Origin: a virus
Reading direction: 5' to 3' (one strand)
Virus record (IMG/VR): IMGVR_UViG_3300019360_000279
Span: 1-37,934 of that record
Length of the DNA stretch: 37,934 nucleotides
The notes under the pieces: model-generated
The model's database searches: none
What the model was told of the DNA's origin: nothing
The model's input: only the letters and a program-made list of their open reading frames with translations
Program-made: the position numbers and the translations under genes
Shown: piece by piece, positions 31,094 to 37,934 of the stretch
Numbering within the stretch: the first letter of the stretch is position 1
Layout: each line of letters opens with the position of its first letter

Positions 31094-31966
31094 ATGAAAA
31101 AGAATCCTATCGAGCAAGCTGCCGAAAGCAAGCGGCAAGAACTCGAAAAAATTGTTGACGACAAACGCATATCGGCAGTGCTAACTAAAGAAGGAATGCG
31201 AGGCGCAGAGATGATTGGCGCACTTCGCGCAATGGATAATCTGCACAAACATTTAGGCTCACAAGTTATTCGTGGACTTGAGCAATTCCAATCCGAAAAA
31301 GGGTATGAATCTTATGGATTCACTCGCTTTGATGATTTTCTTGATGGCTACGAAAACTCTCCCATGTCAAAACGCCAATACTATGACCGTCGTGATGCGC
31401 TCAACCGCGAAGGCGACGAACTTTACGACGCTCTGAACGCACTCAAGATTCCGATGTCTGCCCGCAAGTTGTTGGGCGACGGCTCAATTCAAATCGAAGG
31501 CGACGAGATTGTTATAGGCGATGAACGCACTTCATTATCTGACCGCAATTTTATCAAACAGACAATTCAAACACTCGCACAAAAACAATCACAAACTGCA
31601 AAGGAATTAGAAAAACTAAGAAAGAAAGTTGAAAAGGGCGACGAAGAAAACAATAAACTGAAACAAAAGATTGATACCTTGAAAAACTCGCCGCTTGGTG
31701 ACAATTCACAGCACCCGCACTCAATCGCACACTTAAATTTAATTGGCGCATTCAACCTTCTTGCACAAGAGGCAGAAGAACTGTCAGACGAAGAAAAACA
31801 ACAACTAGCTCCACGCACTTTTGAAACCATAGCCGCGCAGATGGAAAAGCTTTCGTCTGCCTACAACCGCGCAACAACGAGCGCAAATAACAAACGCAAG
31901 AAAAAAGATTTGCCGGAAGTTTTGCCGTCGCTGGATGACGACGAACTAGCCGAATTGATGGACTAA
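31094..31966 (+). CDS. Hypothetical early protein with coiled coil
   Basis: 290 residues from ATG 31094, chosen for GAGG six bases upstream; an in-frame GTG at 31073 lies inside the palindrome. The N-terminal half reads RQELEKIVDDKRISAVLTKE and GFTRFDDFLDGYENSPMSKR, then IPMSARKLLGDGSI, which recalls the helical DNA-binding regions of ParB-like or plasmid maintenance proteins. Residues about 160-205 form a coiled coil (LAQKQSQTAKELEKLRKKVE). The acidic tail ends DDDELAELMD. Function unknown; being preceded by operator-like palindromes suggests it is specifically regulated and might autoregulate. Confidence 0.75.
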   Translation: MKKNPIEQAAESKRQELEKIVDDKRISAVLTKEGMRGAEMIGALRAMDNLHKHLGSQVIRGLEQFQSEKGYESYGFTRFDDFLDGYENSPMSKRQYYDRRDALNREGDELYDALNALKIPMSARKLLGDGSIQIEGDEIVIGDERTSLSDRNFIKQTIQTLAQKQSQTAKELEKLRKKVEKGDEENNKLKQKIDTLKNSPLGDNSQHPHSIAHLNLIGAFNLLAQEAEELSDEEKQQLAPRTFETIAAQMEKLSSAYNRATTSANNKRKKKDLPEVLPSLDDDELAELMD

Positions 31967-31976
31967 GGAGATGGAC

Positions 31977-32177
31977 ATGATAGACGACAGAATCAATGAA
32001 CTGACTGATGACGCAATCGCAATTGTCAGCGAAGCCCTAGAGTCGCCAGACCCATATACGAAATTGAGTTCAGCAATTCAGTTTTTGCAGACAATTCTTA
32101 TTGTCACTCATAGCGAACGCCTAAAAGCGCAAGACCGATGGGACAACACCATCGTTATTAAAAAGGAGAAACAATGA
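31977..32177 (+). CDS. Small hypothetical early protein
   Basis: 66 residues from ATG 31977, chosen because AAGGAG lies six bases upstream; the ATG at 31971 would be too close to it. Helical, acidic at the N-terminus (MIDDRINELTDDAIAIVSEA) and basic at the end (NTIVIKKEKQ). It overlaps the next gene's start by four bases. Function unknown. Confidence 0.7.
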   Translation: MIDDRINELTDDAIAIVSEALESPDPYTKLSSAIQFLQTILIVTHSERLKAQDRWDNTIVIKKEKQ

Positions 32178-32887
32178 CACCAGCAACACAAATAACCGAG
32201 CTAAAAAATAACTCGGTCATCATGGGTAACGAACTAACAAGGTTACATTCTAAGACAACATTGATTGAAGAATTATGTAGAGAATTTGACCTGCAACCTG
32301 AACAAATCTTTGTCACAAAACAAGGTGATTTGTTCTTTGATTACGAGGCTCTTTGCGTGCTTGCAAACGCACTTGGAACTTTCCCTGATATTTCAGTCGA
32401 AGCTATTGAAACAAACAAAGATGGTCTGATTACGGCTCAGGCATCCGTGATGCTTGAAAGCGGTCATATTCGCAGAAGTTTTGACACTGTTTTAGTTGGA
32501 GATATTAAACCGGACGGGAGCAAGATTTTGGACTTTCGTGAAGCGGTTTCTCTAGTTCGCGCTCGCGCACTTCGTGGCGCACTTCGCGCCGCTGGATTCG
32601 ACCCTGTTAAAGCGTACAACAAAAGCAAAAACGGAGAACAACCAGAACTTGAAATAGGTTATGAAAACACTTGGCAGAAGATGAATTCAGAGGCTCATGC
32701 GATAGGGCAAAAACTCGGCTACATCATCAAGCATCCGGGCGTCCCGCAATTAGACAAGTTGAAATGGTATCGCTTAATGCGAAACATTTTCCCGAATGTT
32801 CAAACAAGCAAAGATTTGAGCGAAGTGCAAATGTCGCAATGGCTCAACACACTTCGTGGTTTAGACCGGGCAACCAACCCATATTAA
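32174..32887 (+). CDS. Hypothetical early protein, possibly replication/recombination related
   Basis: A 237-residue protein with AGGAGAAACA before its ATG. The core has a beta-rich half (FVTKQGDLFFDYEALCVLAN, ITAQASVMLESGHIRRSFDT) followed by a helix FREAVSLVRARALRGALRAA and GFDPVKAY. That helix resembles the 'TRA.kRALR...' helix of phage single-strand-annealing proteins (Rad52/Sak/Erf-like), but the match is loose. The C-terminal segment (LDKLKWYRLMRNIFP) is basic. It ends seven bases before a strong terminator, making it the last gene before the transposase. Recombination function is only a hint. Confidence 0.75.
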   Translation: MTPATQITELKNNSVIMGNELTRLHSKTTLIEELCREFDLQPEQIFVTKQGDLFFDYEALCVLANALGTFPDISVEAIETNKDGLITAQASVMLESGHIRRSFDTVLVGDIKPDGSKILDFREAVSLVRARALRGALRAAGFDPVKAYNKSKNGEQPELEIGYENTWQKMNSEAHAIGQKLGYIIKHPGVPQLDKLKWYRLMRNIFPNVQTSKDLSEVQMSQWLNTLRGLDRATNPY

Positions 32888-32893
32888 CAAACC

Positions 32894-32934
32894 AAAAGGC
32901 AGATGCGATTTCAGCCTACGCATCTGCCTTTTTT
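32894..32934 (+). terminator. Rho-independent terminator ahead of the transposase gene
   Basis: GGCAGATGCG (32898-32907) pairs perfectly with CGCATCTGCC (32919-32928) around an 11-base loop, extended by four A-T pairs, and is followed by six T (32929-32934). It is a strong intrinsic terminator just 10-22 bp before the transposase start codons, so transposase expression from the early operon would need read-through or antitermination, or an undetected promoter. Confidence 0.9.
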
Positions 32935-32955
32935 CTAATCGCAATGGAAAATCCG

Positions 32956-34662
32956 ATGAGAATACTTGGCGAGAATACCATCAAAGAAATCCGTGAGTCT
33001 ATGCGTGGACTCAACGGAACAGCTGCCAGCGCAGAGGCTGAACGTCTGGCAAAACTTTTCAACATTTCAATTTCCCGAATCTACGAAATAACAAAAGACC
33101 TTCGACCCAAACGAAAACCACGCGCAGACAAAGGCAAACGGATTGCTGATTTAATGAGCGATGATGTTCTAAAACAAATGGCTTCTTGGGTCGTCACTTA
33201 TGACATTACACCAGCAGACGCTTTTGAAACTGCCCGTCAACGAGGTCTGCAAATCCCTGTCGAACTGCCGACGTTTCAGCGTTATATGCGCGAACATGAT
33301 TTGAATAAAAAGGCTCGTCGCAATCCGCAAACTCCACACCGCACATTTGAAGCCTCTGCGCCTGGCGAACTTTTTCAATTCGATATTTCAGGGTCAAAAC
33401 AACGATGGTACGACCTAAAAACAAGAAAGATTTTGACAGTCTCTGAGTTGGAAGTTTCGGAAAACCACCCGAACACAAAAGCCACTCGCGTCAAGGTCTG
33501 GCGATTCAAACTTATTGATGATTTTTCGCGGCGCGTTTTCACACGCTACTACGCGGTTGATAAGGCGAATTCAAGCCATGTAATTGACTTCCTACTTCAA
33601 GCATATTCTGAAATCGGTGTTCCTCTTAATCTCTACACAGACAACGATTCAATCATCAAATTTGGACGCAATGCAGACGCGACAAAGGTAATTGATAAAG
33701 CACTTTCAGAGATTGGAGGCTACAATGTTTTTCACCACTTGCCCGGCAATGCTCGCGCAACAGGAAAGATTGAGCGTCAGCACCAAAACAGCGAGGCAGT
33801 AGAAAAGCTTATAGGATTGTTTCTTGACGAAGGACGAATACTTACGCTTGAAGACTTGCAAACTTTCGCCCGCAACACAGACACCCGCTATAACAGCACA
33901 CGACACCGGACAACTGGCGAAACACCTATGGCTCGCTGGCAATCAAAGCTACACACAGTCCGCATGGTTGATTATCAAATCTTGAAATCAGCGTTTCTGG
34001 CTGACTCGTTTGACATCACGTTGAAAGGTGATTTGACCTTTGAACTTAAAGGCAAAACTTATCAATTACCGACTGACCAAGTCTTTCAAGATTTGTTGCC
34101 GCGCCAAGCAATCACAAAGAAAAAACTCAAAGTAATCTTTGCCGATGACACAGAGTTTTACACTTTCATTGATTTTGATTTGAACGAATATGACATTCAG
34201 AAATCGCTTGCCGTTTCTGATGTCGCTGGCGACTTCAAATCAACTGCGTTTTCGCGTGGAGAACGCAACCGGAAAGAACTCAAACAGTTTGCAAAAGAGA
34301 ATGCGAAACAAGAGCGCGAGCGTAAACAGCAAGGGATTATGCCCGCGCCTATTCCATACTTCGACAGCGATGTAGTTGTTGAAAAAACAAACACAATTCA
34401 GTTTCCGAAACCGACTGTGGACGTAACGCCGCAAATCATCGAACACGCCCCCATGGACCCAAGAGAGAAAGAAATCTATTCGTCAAAGATTGGATTTTGG
34501 GATGCTGTGCGCGAGTACGAATCGCAGTTCAAGCAGATTGCAGAGTGCAAAGATTTTCTTGATTCGCTGTTTGCGAATCGTGACGAAGTTTTACCCAAGT
34601 CTGAGATTGAAGACGCGCTCAAGCTTGGGATTCAACAATCGCGTCTGCGTTTAGCGAAGTGA
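32956..34662 (+). CDS. MuA-like DDE transposase
   Basis: This protein has 568 residues from ATG 32956 (GGA seven bases upstream; ATG 32944 adds four residues). An N-terminal helix-turn-helix (AERLAKLFNISISRIYEITK) should bind the phage ends. The RNase H-like catalytic core carries D143 (ELFQFDISGS), D229 (LYTDND) and E273 (TGKIERQHQN), the DDE triad. After the core come a beta-barrel-like segment (FDITLKGDLTFELKGKTYQL) and a charged C-terminal tail, where MuA contacts its ATPase. Length is close to MuA (663). It joins phage ends to target DNA with a short duplication. The following gene is the ATPase partner. The frame is open a further 285 bp upstream, but that overlaps the preceding gene and a terminator. 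Confidence 0.95.
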   Translation: MRILGENTIKEIRESMRGLNGTAASAEAERLAKLFNISISRIYEITKDLRPKRKPRADKGKRIADLMSDDVLKQMASWVVTYDITPADAFETARQRGLQIPVELPTFQRYMREHDLNKKARRNPQTPHRTFEASAPGELFQFDISGSKQRWYDLKTRKILTVSELEVSENHPNTKATRVKVWRFKLIDDFSRRVFTRYYAVDKANSSHVIDFLLQAYSEIGVPLNLYTDNDSIIKFGRNADATKVIDKALSEIGGYNVFHHLPGNARATGKIERQHQNSEAVEKLIGLFLDEGRILTLEDLQTFARNTDTRYNSTRHRTTGETPMARWQSKLHTVRMVDYQILKSAFLADSFDITLKGDLTFELKGKTYQLPTDQVFQDLLPRQAITKKKLKVIFADDTEFYTFIDFDLNEYDIQKSLAVSDVAGDFKSTAFSRGERNRKELKQFAKENAKQERERKQQGIMPAPIPYFDSDVVVEKTNTIQFPKPTVDVTPQIIEHAPMDPREKEIYSSKIGFWDAVREYESQFKQIAECKDFLDSLFANRDEVLPKSEIEDALKLGIQQSRLRLAK

Positions 34663-34671
34663 GAAAACACT

Positions 34672-35841
34672 ATGAGCTATGAAATTTTATCGCCCCAAGA
34701 ATTTGGCGCAAGGCTATCAAAGTTTTGTGACCGTCACGTAATTTCGCTCAGACATTTAGAGACACTCTGCGGCAACAGCAAGAATTTGTCACGCTCGTCT
34801 TTGAGTCGCATTTTGCATAATGAAATACGTCCCGAATTTCTGCGCTTTACGTTCCCGCGTGTGCTACCGCTTATCGAAAACGCGCTGGAACGCTACCTAT
34901 ACAACTGTGGCTTTGACGCCACTGACATCAACAAAGAATTAAACAAACTATTTCCCGATAGGAGCGAAAGAGAAATGATTGCAAACCGTTGTGAATTACC
35001 CGCCGAAGCTGTGCGCTTCTTTGGCTTGAAACAAGACCCTTTTGATGTAGATAGAATTCCAAGTGATGACGAACTTTTCACAAATTCAGATCTAGACAAA
35101 CTCGCAGATCGTGTGAAAGATGCTGTGCTGTATCGCCGCTTTCTCGCCGTCATCGGACCCGTAGGCTCTGGCAAGACAAGTTTGAAGATTCGCGTTGCTC
35201 GTGAGCTATCAGATACGAAACACGAAGTCCGTCTTTTATATCCTGAATTTTTTGACATGAATGTTGTGAGTGTTGGCGCAATCGCTCGCTACATCCTTGA
35301 AGAGTTTGAAACAAAATGCCCGGCAGATTCAGCCGCCCGCGTCCGCAAAATCAAAAGCCTTTTAACGAGTCTGCATAACGAAGACGTGCGCGTTTGCCTG
35401 GTCTTTGATGAATGCCATCGCCTCAATGACAAAGTTCTGTCCAGCTTGAAAAACTTTTGGGAACTGACCAACGGCGGCTATTCAAGATTGCTTGGGATTG
35501 TGCTGTTGGGACAGCCCAAATTTGTTGAATCAACCATGCGTGACTATAAATTCAGAGAGATTGCCGAGCGCGTGAAAATTCTGCAAATGCCGTCCCTGCA
35601 AAAATCCGCGCAGGACTATTTGTCCCACAAGCTTTCAGCCAACGGCGGAGACATCGAACTGCTTTTTGAACAAAAGGCACTCGATAGAATCTGCCGTCTC
35701 GCAAAAACCCCGCTCGCGCTCGGCAACTTAACAAACGAGGCATTACTTGAAGCTTTCAAGTTGAAAGAAAAACGAGTGATGAATTCAATGCTCAAACTCC
35801 CCGAAATGCCGCAAGTCAAATCATTCAGAAAAGCAGACTAG
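34672..35841 (+). CDS. MuB/TniB-like AAA+ ATPase, transposition activator
   Basis: A 389-residue protein. The N-terminal part has an HTH-like segment (NSKNLSRSSLSRILHNEIRP). The AAA+ core has Walker A GPVGSGKTS (162-170), Walker B VCLVFDEC (241-248) and a sensor-like VLLGQPKF, in the style of MuB, TniB and ExeA ATPases. FFGLKQDPFD just before the core is the common ExeA/TniB lead-in. MuB-type proteins coat target DNA, choose integration sites and stimulate the transposase. It begins 10 bp after the transposase stop. The N-terminal HTH matches the DNA-binding appendage of MuB. Confidence 0.93.
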   Translation: MSYEILSPQEFGARLSKFCDRHVISLRHLETLCGNSKNLSRSSLSRILHNEIRPEFLRFTFPRVLPLIENALERYLYNCGFDATDINKELNKLFPDRSEREMIANRCELPAEAVRFFGLKQDPFDVDRIPSDDELFTNSDLDKLADRVKDAVLYRRFLAVIGPVGSGKTSLKIRVARELSDTKHEVRLLYPEFFDMNVVSVGAIARYILEEFETKCPADSAARVRKIKSLLTSLHNEDVRVCLVFDECHRLNDKVLSSLKNFWELTNGGYSRLLGIVLLGQPKFVESTMRDYKFREIAERVKILQMPSLQKSAQDYLSHKLSANGGDIELLFEQKALDRICRLAKTPLALGNLTNEALLEAFKLKEKRVMNSMLKLPEMPQVKSFRKAD

Positions 35842-35852
35842 AGGATAAGGAC

Positions 35853-36233
35853 ATGACACTGACACCAAGACAAAAAAACGACGTTCAACGACGCGCCAAT
35901 CAGTTGGCAAACTTAATCAGTGGGCATCCGCCGCCAATCGTATTGTCATGGTCGTTGGCGTTTGTTCTTGAAACAATACATGGAGGTCGTTGGCGTGCGC
36001 TGTGGTGGCTCACACGCCATCTTGCGGGCGAGGCATACCAAGAACGCAAATGGCGTTTGCAATGGTGGTGGCACGAAAAACTAATGCGTCGCTCTAAAGA
36101 TGAAACTGCAAGAAACATCCTACGCGACGATTACATTGACGATTACATTAACGATTACATTAAAGATACAGCAGACGAATGGGATGAATGGGATGACATT
36201 ATTGATAATGTTGAACCAACAAAAAAGAGGTAA
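35853..36233 (+). CDS. Hypothetical Trp/Arg-rich early protein
   Basis: A 126-residue protein unusually rich in Trp and Arg in its middle (GGRWRALWWLTRHLAGEAYQ, ERKWRLQWWWHEKLMRR), then an acidic repeat DDYIDDYINDYIKD and a WDEWDD tail. It starts with AGAGGATAAGGAC upstream. The Trp/Arg region may be membrane-associating or nucleic-acid binding. The acidic repeat is encoded by three 12-bp tandem units. No family recognised; it follows the ATPase in the early operon. Confidence 0.75.
   Translation: MTLTPRQKNDVQRRANQLANLISGHPPPIVLSWSLAFVLETIHGGRWRALWWLTRHLAGEAYQERKWRLQWWWHEKLMRRSKDETARNILRDDYIDDYINDYIKDTADEWDEWDDIIDNVEPTKKR
36129..36164 (+). repeat. Three 12-bp tandem repeats in a coding region
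   Basis: GATTACATTGAC, GATTACATTAAC and GATTACATTAAA follow one another in frame, encoding DYID, DYIN and DYIK. In-frame unit length means copy number could change without frameshift. Confidence 0.9.
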
Positions 36234-36238
36234 TGACT

Positions 36239-36493
36239 ATGCACAAAAAGAAAATCAACAAAATCTCGATTGATTTAACTGAACAACAGTTAGCGCAACT
36301 CCAACCAATTTTTGATTTAGCTGATGACGCATATTACAGCGGCAAAAAAGGAATAGTTCTTGGGCAAGCGTATGCTCCAGACGACACAGGAACTTCAAAC
36401 AAAGGCAAATTTGTCGTGGTGTTTTTTCCGAATGAATACGCAGAGAAATTGGTTGCAGTTATCAAAGACGCGAAGCTAGAGGAGATAAAATGA
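36239..36493 (+). CDS. Small hypothetical protein
   Basis: 84 residues from ATG 36239, chosen because GAGG lies eight bases upstream; the earlier ATG at 36233 is only two bases from it. Basic start (MHKKKINKISIDLTEQQLAQ), then FDLADDAYYSGKKGIVLGQA and a hydrophobic strand (KGKFVVVFFPNEYAEKL). Short single-domain soluble protein. It overlaps the next gene by four bases. Function unknown. Confidence 0.7.
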   Translation: MHKKKINKISIDLTEQQLAQLQPIFDLADDAYYSGKKGIVLGQAYAPDDTGTSNKGKFVVVFFPNEYAEKLVAVIKDAKLEEIK

Positions 36494-37185
36494 GCGACAC
36501 CTATTTTAGCGACATTGAATCTGCCTTTGTCCGCGCACGCGGCAAGCATTTGTTTTTACAAACAACCGACTTCGCTCTTGTTCAAACATGGCAAGAGCGG
36601 AGCATTCCGGTTCACGTTGTTCTTTCTTCGATTAACACAGTTTTCAAAAACTACAACGAGAACGAGAACGGTAAACCGAAACGTCTTATCAACTCTTTGA
36701 GTTATTGCACTCAAGAGGTTGAAGCGCAGTTCGCCTCGTGGTCAGAATCGCAGGTAGGAAAGAGCGAAACCTACGTGAGCAGCGATGCAGAAGAAGAGGC
36801 TTTTAACGACATCACTGTTAGGCAATTAACCGAGCGAATGAAGAAACTTGAAGCAATTCAGGAAACCGCGCCGGACAAACTTAGAGAGGCAATCGAACTC
36901 GTTGTTCCGTTGTTGTTCTCTGCCATCAAAGAGTTTGAGATTCACCAAGATTTACAACGACTTGAGGAAGAATTATCACATCTTGAATCACAGCTAAACG
37001 ACGCGATAGGGGCAAGCGTGTCAGGCAAAGAATATGCTGAATTAACAAAGACCCTTGAAAAAGAGTTAGGTGGTCTTTCACGAAATCTTAATAACGAAGT
37101 CTATATGCAAACTTTGAATAGTTTGCGTTTGAAGACACTGCGCGAACTCTACAACGTCCCGCGCCTTTCCCTATTTTATTTATGA
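36490..37185 (+). CDS. Hypothetical early protein, possibly DNA-replication related
   Basis: A 231-residue protein. Its N-terminal 90 residues (YFSDIESAFVRARGKHLFLQ, then DFALVQTWQERSIPVHVVLS and SINTVFKNYNEN, ending LINSLSYCTQEVEAQF) match a pattern I associate with uncharacterised proteins of Acidobacteriota and related bacteria, next to helicase-loader genes. The C-terminal half is a long coiled coil (QDLQRLEEELSHLESQLNDA). A good GGAG precedes ATG, and the last four bases overlap the methyltransferase start. The family link is from memory and unconfirmed. Confidence 0.7.
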   Translation: MSDTYFSDIESAFVRARGKHLFLQTTDFALVQTWQERSIPVHVVLSSINTVFKNYNENENGKPKRLINSLSYCTQEVEAQFASWSESQVGKSETYVSSDAEEEAFNDITVRQLTERMKKLEAIQETAPDKLREAIELVVPLLFSAIKEFEIHQDLQRLEEELSHLESQLNDAIGASVSGKEYAELTKTLEKELGGLSRNLNNEVYMQTLNSLRLKTLRELYNVPRLSLFYL

Positions 37186-37934
37186 CTTTCGGTTCGCTCT
37201 TTTCAGGCTTCGGCGGAATGGATTTAGGACTTGAACGCGCAGGAATGTCATGTCGTTGGCAAGTGGAAATAAACGATTTTGCGCGAGAGCAAATTTTAGA
37301 AACGCATTTTCCGAACACTAGGAAATATACAGATGTCAACACAGTTGGAAAACACAACCTTGACACAGTCGAACTTATTTGCGGAGGGTTTCCATGCCAA
37401 GACATCAGCCGCAACAATTCGCAGGGCAAAGGTCTTAAAGGTAATCGTAGCGGATTGTGGAGAGAGTTTTACAGAATCTTATGCGAGTTACGACCTCGCT
37501 ACGCACTCATTGAAAACTCATCAAATCTTGTTAATAGAGGATTGCCACAAATCCTCTCTAACCTTGCCGGAATCGGGTTTGATGCGGAGTGGATTTGTCT
37601 TCAAGCATCCGATTTCAATTATCCGCATGAGAGAAAAAGGCTTTTCATTGTTGCCTACCCTAACAACCTCAGATTGGCGCAAATCAAAGTATTCTCTGAA
37701 AATTTCTTTAAGCCAATTGAAAAGCAAAAGCACCCATTCAATTTTCTATTTATTGAAAATGTTGGGCGTTTCTATCCAGAAATCCCCTGCGATTATGGAA
37801 CAAATGATGGGCTTTCCAATCGGCTGGACAACAAAACACTTGAAGAAATCACACACGGATTAGGAAACGCAGTTGTCCCGGCAATTAGTGAGTTTATAGG
37901 CAAACAGATTTTAGAGTTTGACAGGCACTTATGA
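37182..37934 (+). CDS. DNA (cytosine-5) methyltransferase, compact phage type
   Basis: Methylates cytosine at C5, most likely protecting phage DNA from host restriction. Motif I GSLFSGFGGMD (4-14) binds AdoMet; motif IV GGFPCQDIS (69-77) has the catalytic C72; motif VI is ENS (111-113, usually ENV); motif VIII QASDFNYPHERKR (141-153) is a variant with HERKR; motif X is GNAVVP (228-233). At 250 residues it is shorter than most (about 300-400), and the target recognition region between VIII and X is only about 75 residues. The gene is ATGA-coupled to its upstream neighbour. A second long frame overlaps it in +1. Confidence 0.92.
   Translation: MTFGSLFSGFGGMDLGLERAGMSCRWQVEINDFAREQILETHFPNTRKYTDVNTVGKHNLDTVELICGGFPCQDISRNNSQGKGLKGNRSGLWREFYRILCELRPRYALIENSSNLVNRGLPQILSNLAGIGFDAEWICLQASDFNYPHERKRLFIVAYPNNLRLAQIKVFSENFFKPIEKQKHPFNFLFIENVGRFYPEIPCDYGTNDGLSNRLDNKTLEEITHGLGNAVVPAISEFIGKQILEFDRHL
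37333..37863 (+). CDS. Overprinted ORF inside the methyltransferase gene
   Basis: A 176-residue frame, offset +1, is fully contained in the methyltransferase gene. It begins with ATG preceded by AGGAAA at a suitable distance. Its text ('ADCGESFTESYASYDLATHS', LPESGLMRSGF, SLLPTLTTSDW, MMGFPIGWT) follows a pattern I recall from many phage proteins of the type 'SLLPTPTASD...EWMMGFPIGWT', usually annotated near or as methyltransferases. The methyltransferase frame is also clearly conserved over the same bases, so this may be true dual coding. It could instead be a conserved shadow caused by constraint on the main frame. Function unknown. Confidence 0.45.
   Translation: MSTQLENTTLTQSNLFAEGFHAKTSAATIRRAKVLKVIVADCGESFTESYASYDLATHSLKTHQILLIEDCHKSSLTLPESGLMRSGFVFKHPISIIRMREKGFSLLPTLTTSDWRKSKYSLKISLSQLKSKSTHSIFYLLKMLGVSIQKSPAIMEQMMGFPIGWTTKHLKKSHTD

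Larger units (their letters stand above)
303..37934. mobile_element. Mu-like transposable prophage with siphovirus-type structural genes (one end in window)
   Basis: A MuA-like DDE transposase (32956-34662), a MuB-like ATPase (34672-35841), GemA and a Gam-like protein mark a transposable phage. Terminase, portal, MuF, capsid, tail tube, gpG/gpGT, tape measure and lambda-like tail tip genes mark a long non-contractile tail, as in transposable siphophages such as B3 and D3112. One terminus is inferred at 303, where TG follows a CRISPR repeat and Mu-like end sites begin. The other end lies beyond 37934. Early genes run rightward and late genes leftward from a central switch near 25.8-27.8 kb, unlike the collinear order of Mu. 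No integrase, tRNA or insertion sequence was seen. Confidence 0.88.

Noticed and set aside
32671-32955. Upstream extension of the transposase frame
   Set aside because: It overlaps the preceding gene in another frame and crosses the terminator; the catalytic and DNA-binding domains start after 32956.
34893-35258. 121-codon minus-strand frame inside the ATPase gene
   Set aside because: Antisense to a strongly conserved AAA+ domain, with no start signal and no recognisable composition.

Overview
The window is almost entirely one Mu-like (transposable) prophage with a siphovirus-type virion. Its structural-gene end abuts a type I-E-like CRISPR array at the left edge (31-303). The array has five identical 29-bp repeats and 32-bp spacers. 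Prophage sequence starts at about 303, with two copies of an 11-mer 23 bp apart that resemble MuA end-binding sites. The other prophage end is not seen; the window stops at the end of a cytosine methyltransferase gene (37934), so the element is at least 37.6 kb. The host is not identified. Moderate GC, heptameric intergenic repeats, a type I-E-like array and some protein styles (e.g. 36490-37185) suggest a Gram-negative-type bacterium, possibly Acidobacteriota; this is a weak inference.

Layout. The late region is on the minus strand and reads leftward from 25744 to 389: Gam-like protein, endolysin with a C-terminal membrane domain, candidate spanin-like pair, small and large terminase, portal, MuF-type head protein with a C39/papain-like C-terminal domain, a small partner gene, a rho-independent terminator, scaffold, capsid, decoration-like protein, connectors, tail completion and terminator proteins, tail tube, gpG/gpGT chaperones with a clear A AAA AAC -1 frameshift site, tape measure, lambda L-like and J-like tail tip proteins (the latter with a PA14 domain), tail fibre and two small distal genes. 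The lysogeny switch lies at 25.9-28.3 kb: an XRE repressor and a zinc-ribbon protein on minus, facing Ner/Cro-like and Rha-type regulators on plus. The early region (28-37.9 kb, plus strand) holds GemA, small DNA-binding proteins, a MuA-like DDE transposase, a MuB-like AAA+ ATPase, and a C5 cytosine methyltransferase.

How it works together. The repressor holds the lysogenic state. On induction the rightward operon makes transposase and its ATPase activator for replicative transposition. The leftward operon then builds a lambda-like long-tailed particle and lyses the cell. Unlike Mu, early and late operons diverge from a central switch, and the transposase lies toward the unseen end.

Most notable: (i) the prophage terminus lies exactly at a CRISPR repeat boundary, on the side where the array's leader would be expected, so the phage has probably split the array or cut it from its leader, and the late operon reads into the array in the sense direction; (ii) a MuF head protein carries a predicted cysteine-peptidase-like domain followed by an overlapping small gene, the layout of a phage-borne polymorphic toxin with an immunity gene; (iii) the methyltransferase gene contains a long second ORF in the +1 frame with its own ribosome binding site and a recognisable conserved pattern; (iv) a textbook frameshift signal in the tail chaperones; and (v) a terminator directly in front of the transposase gene.
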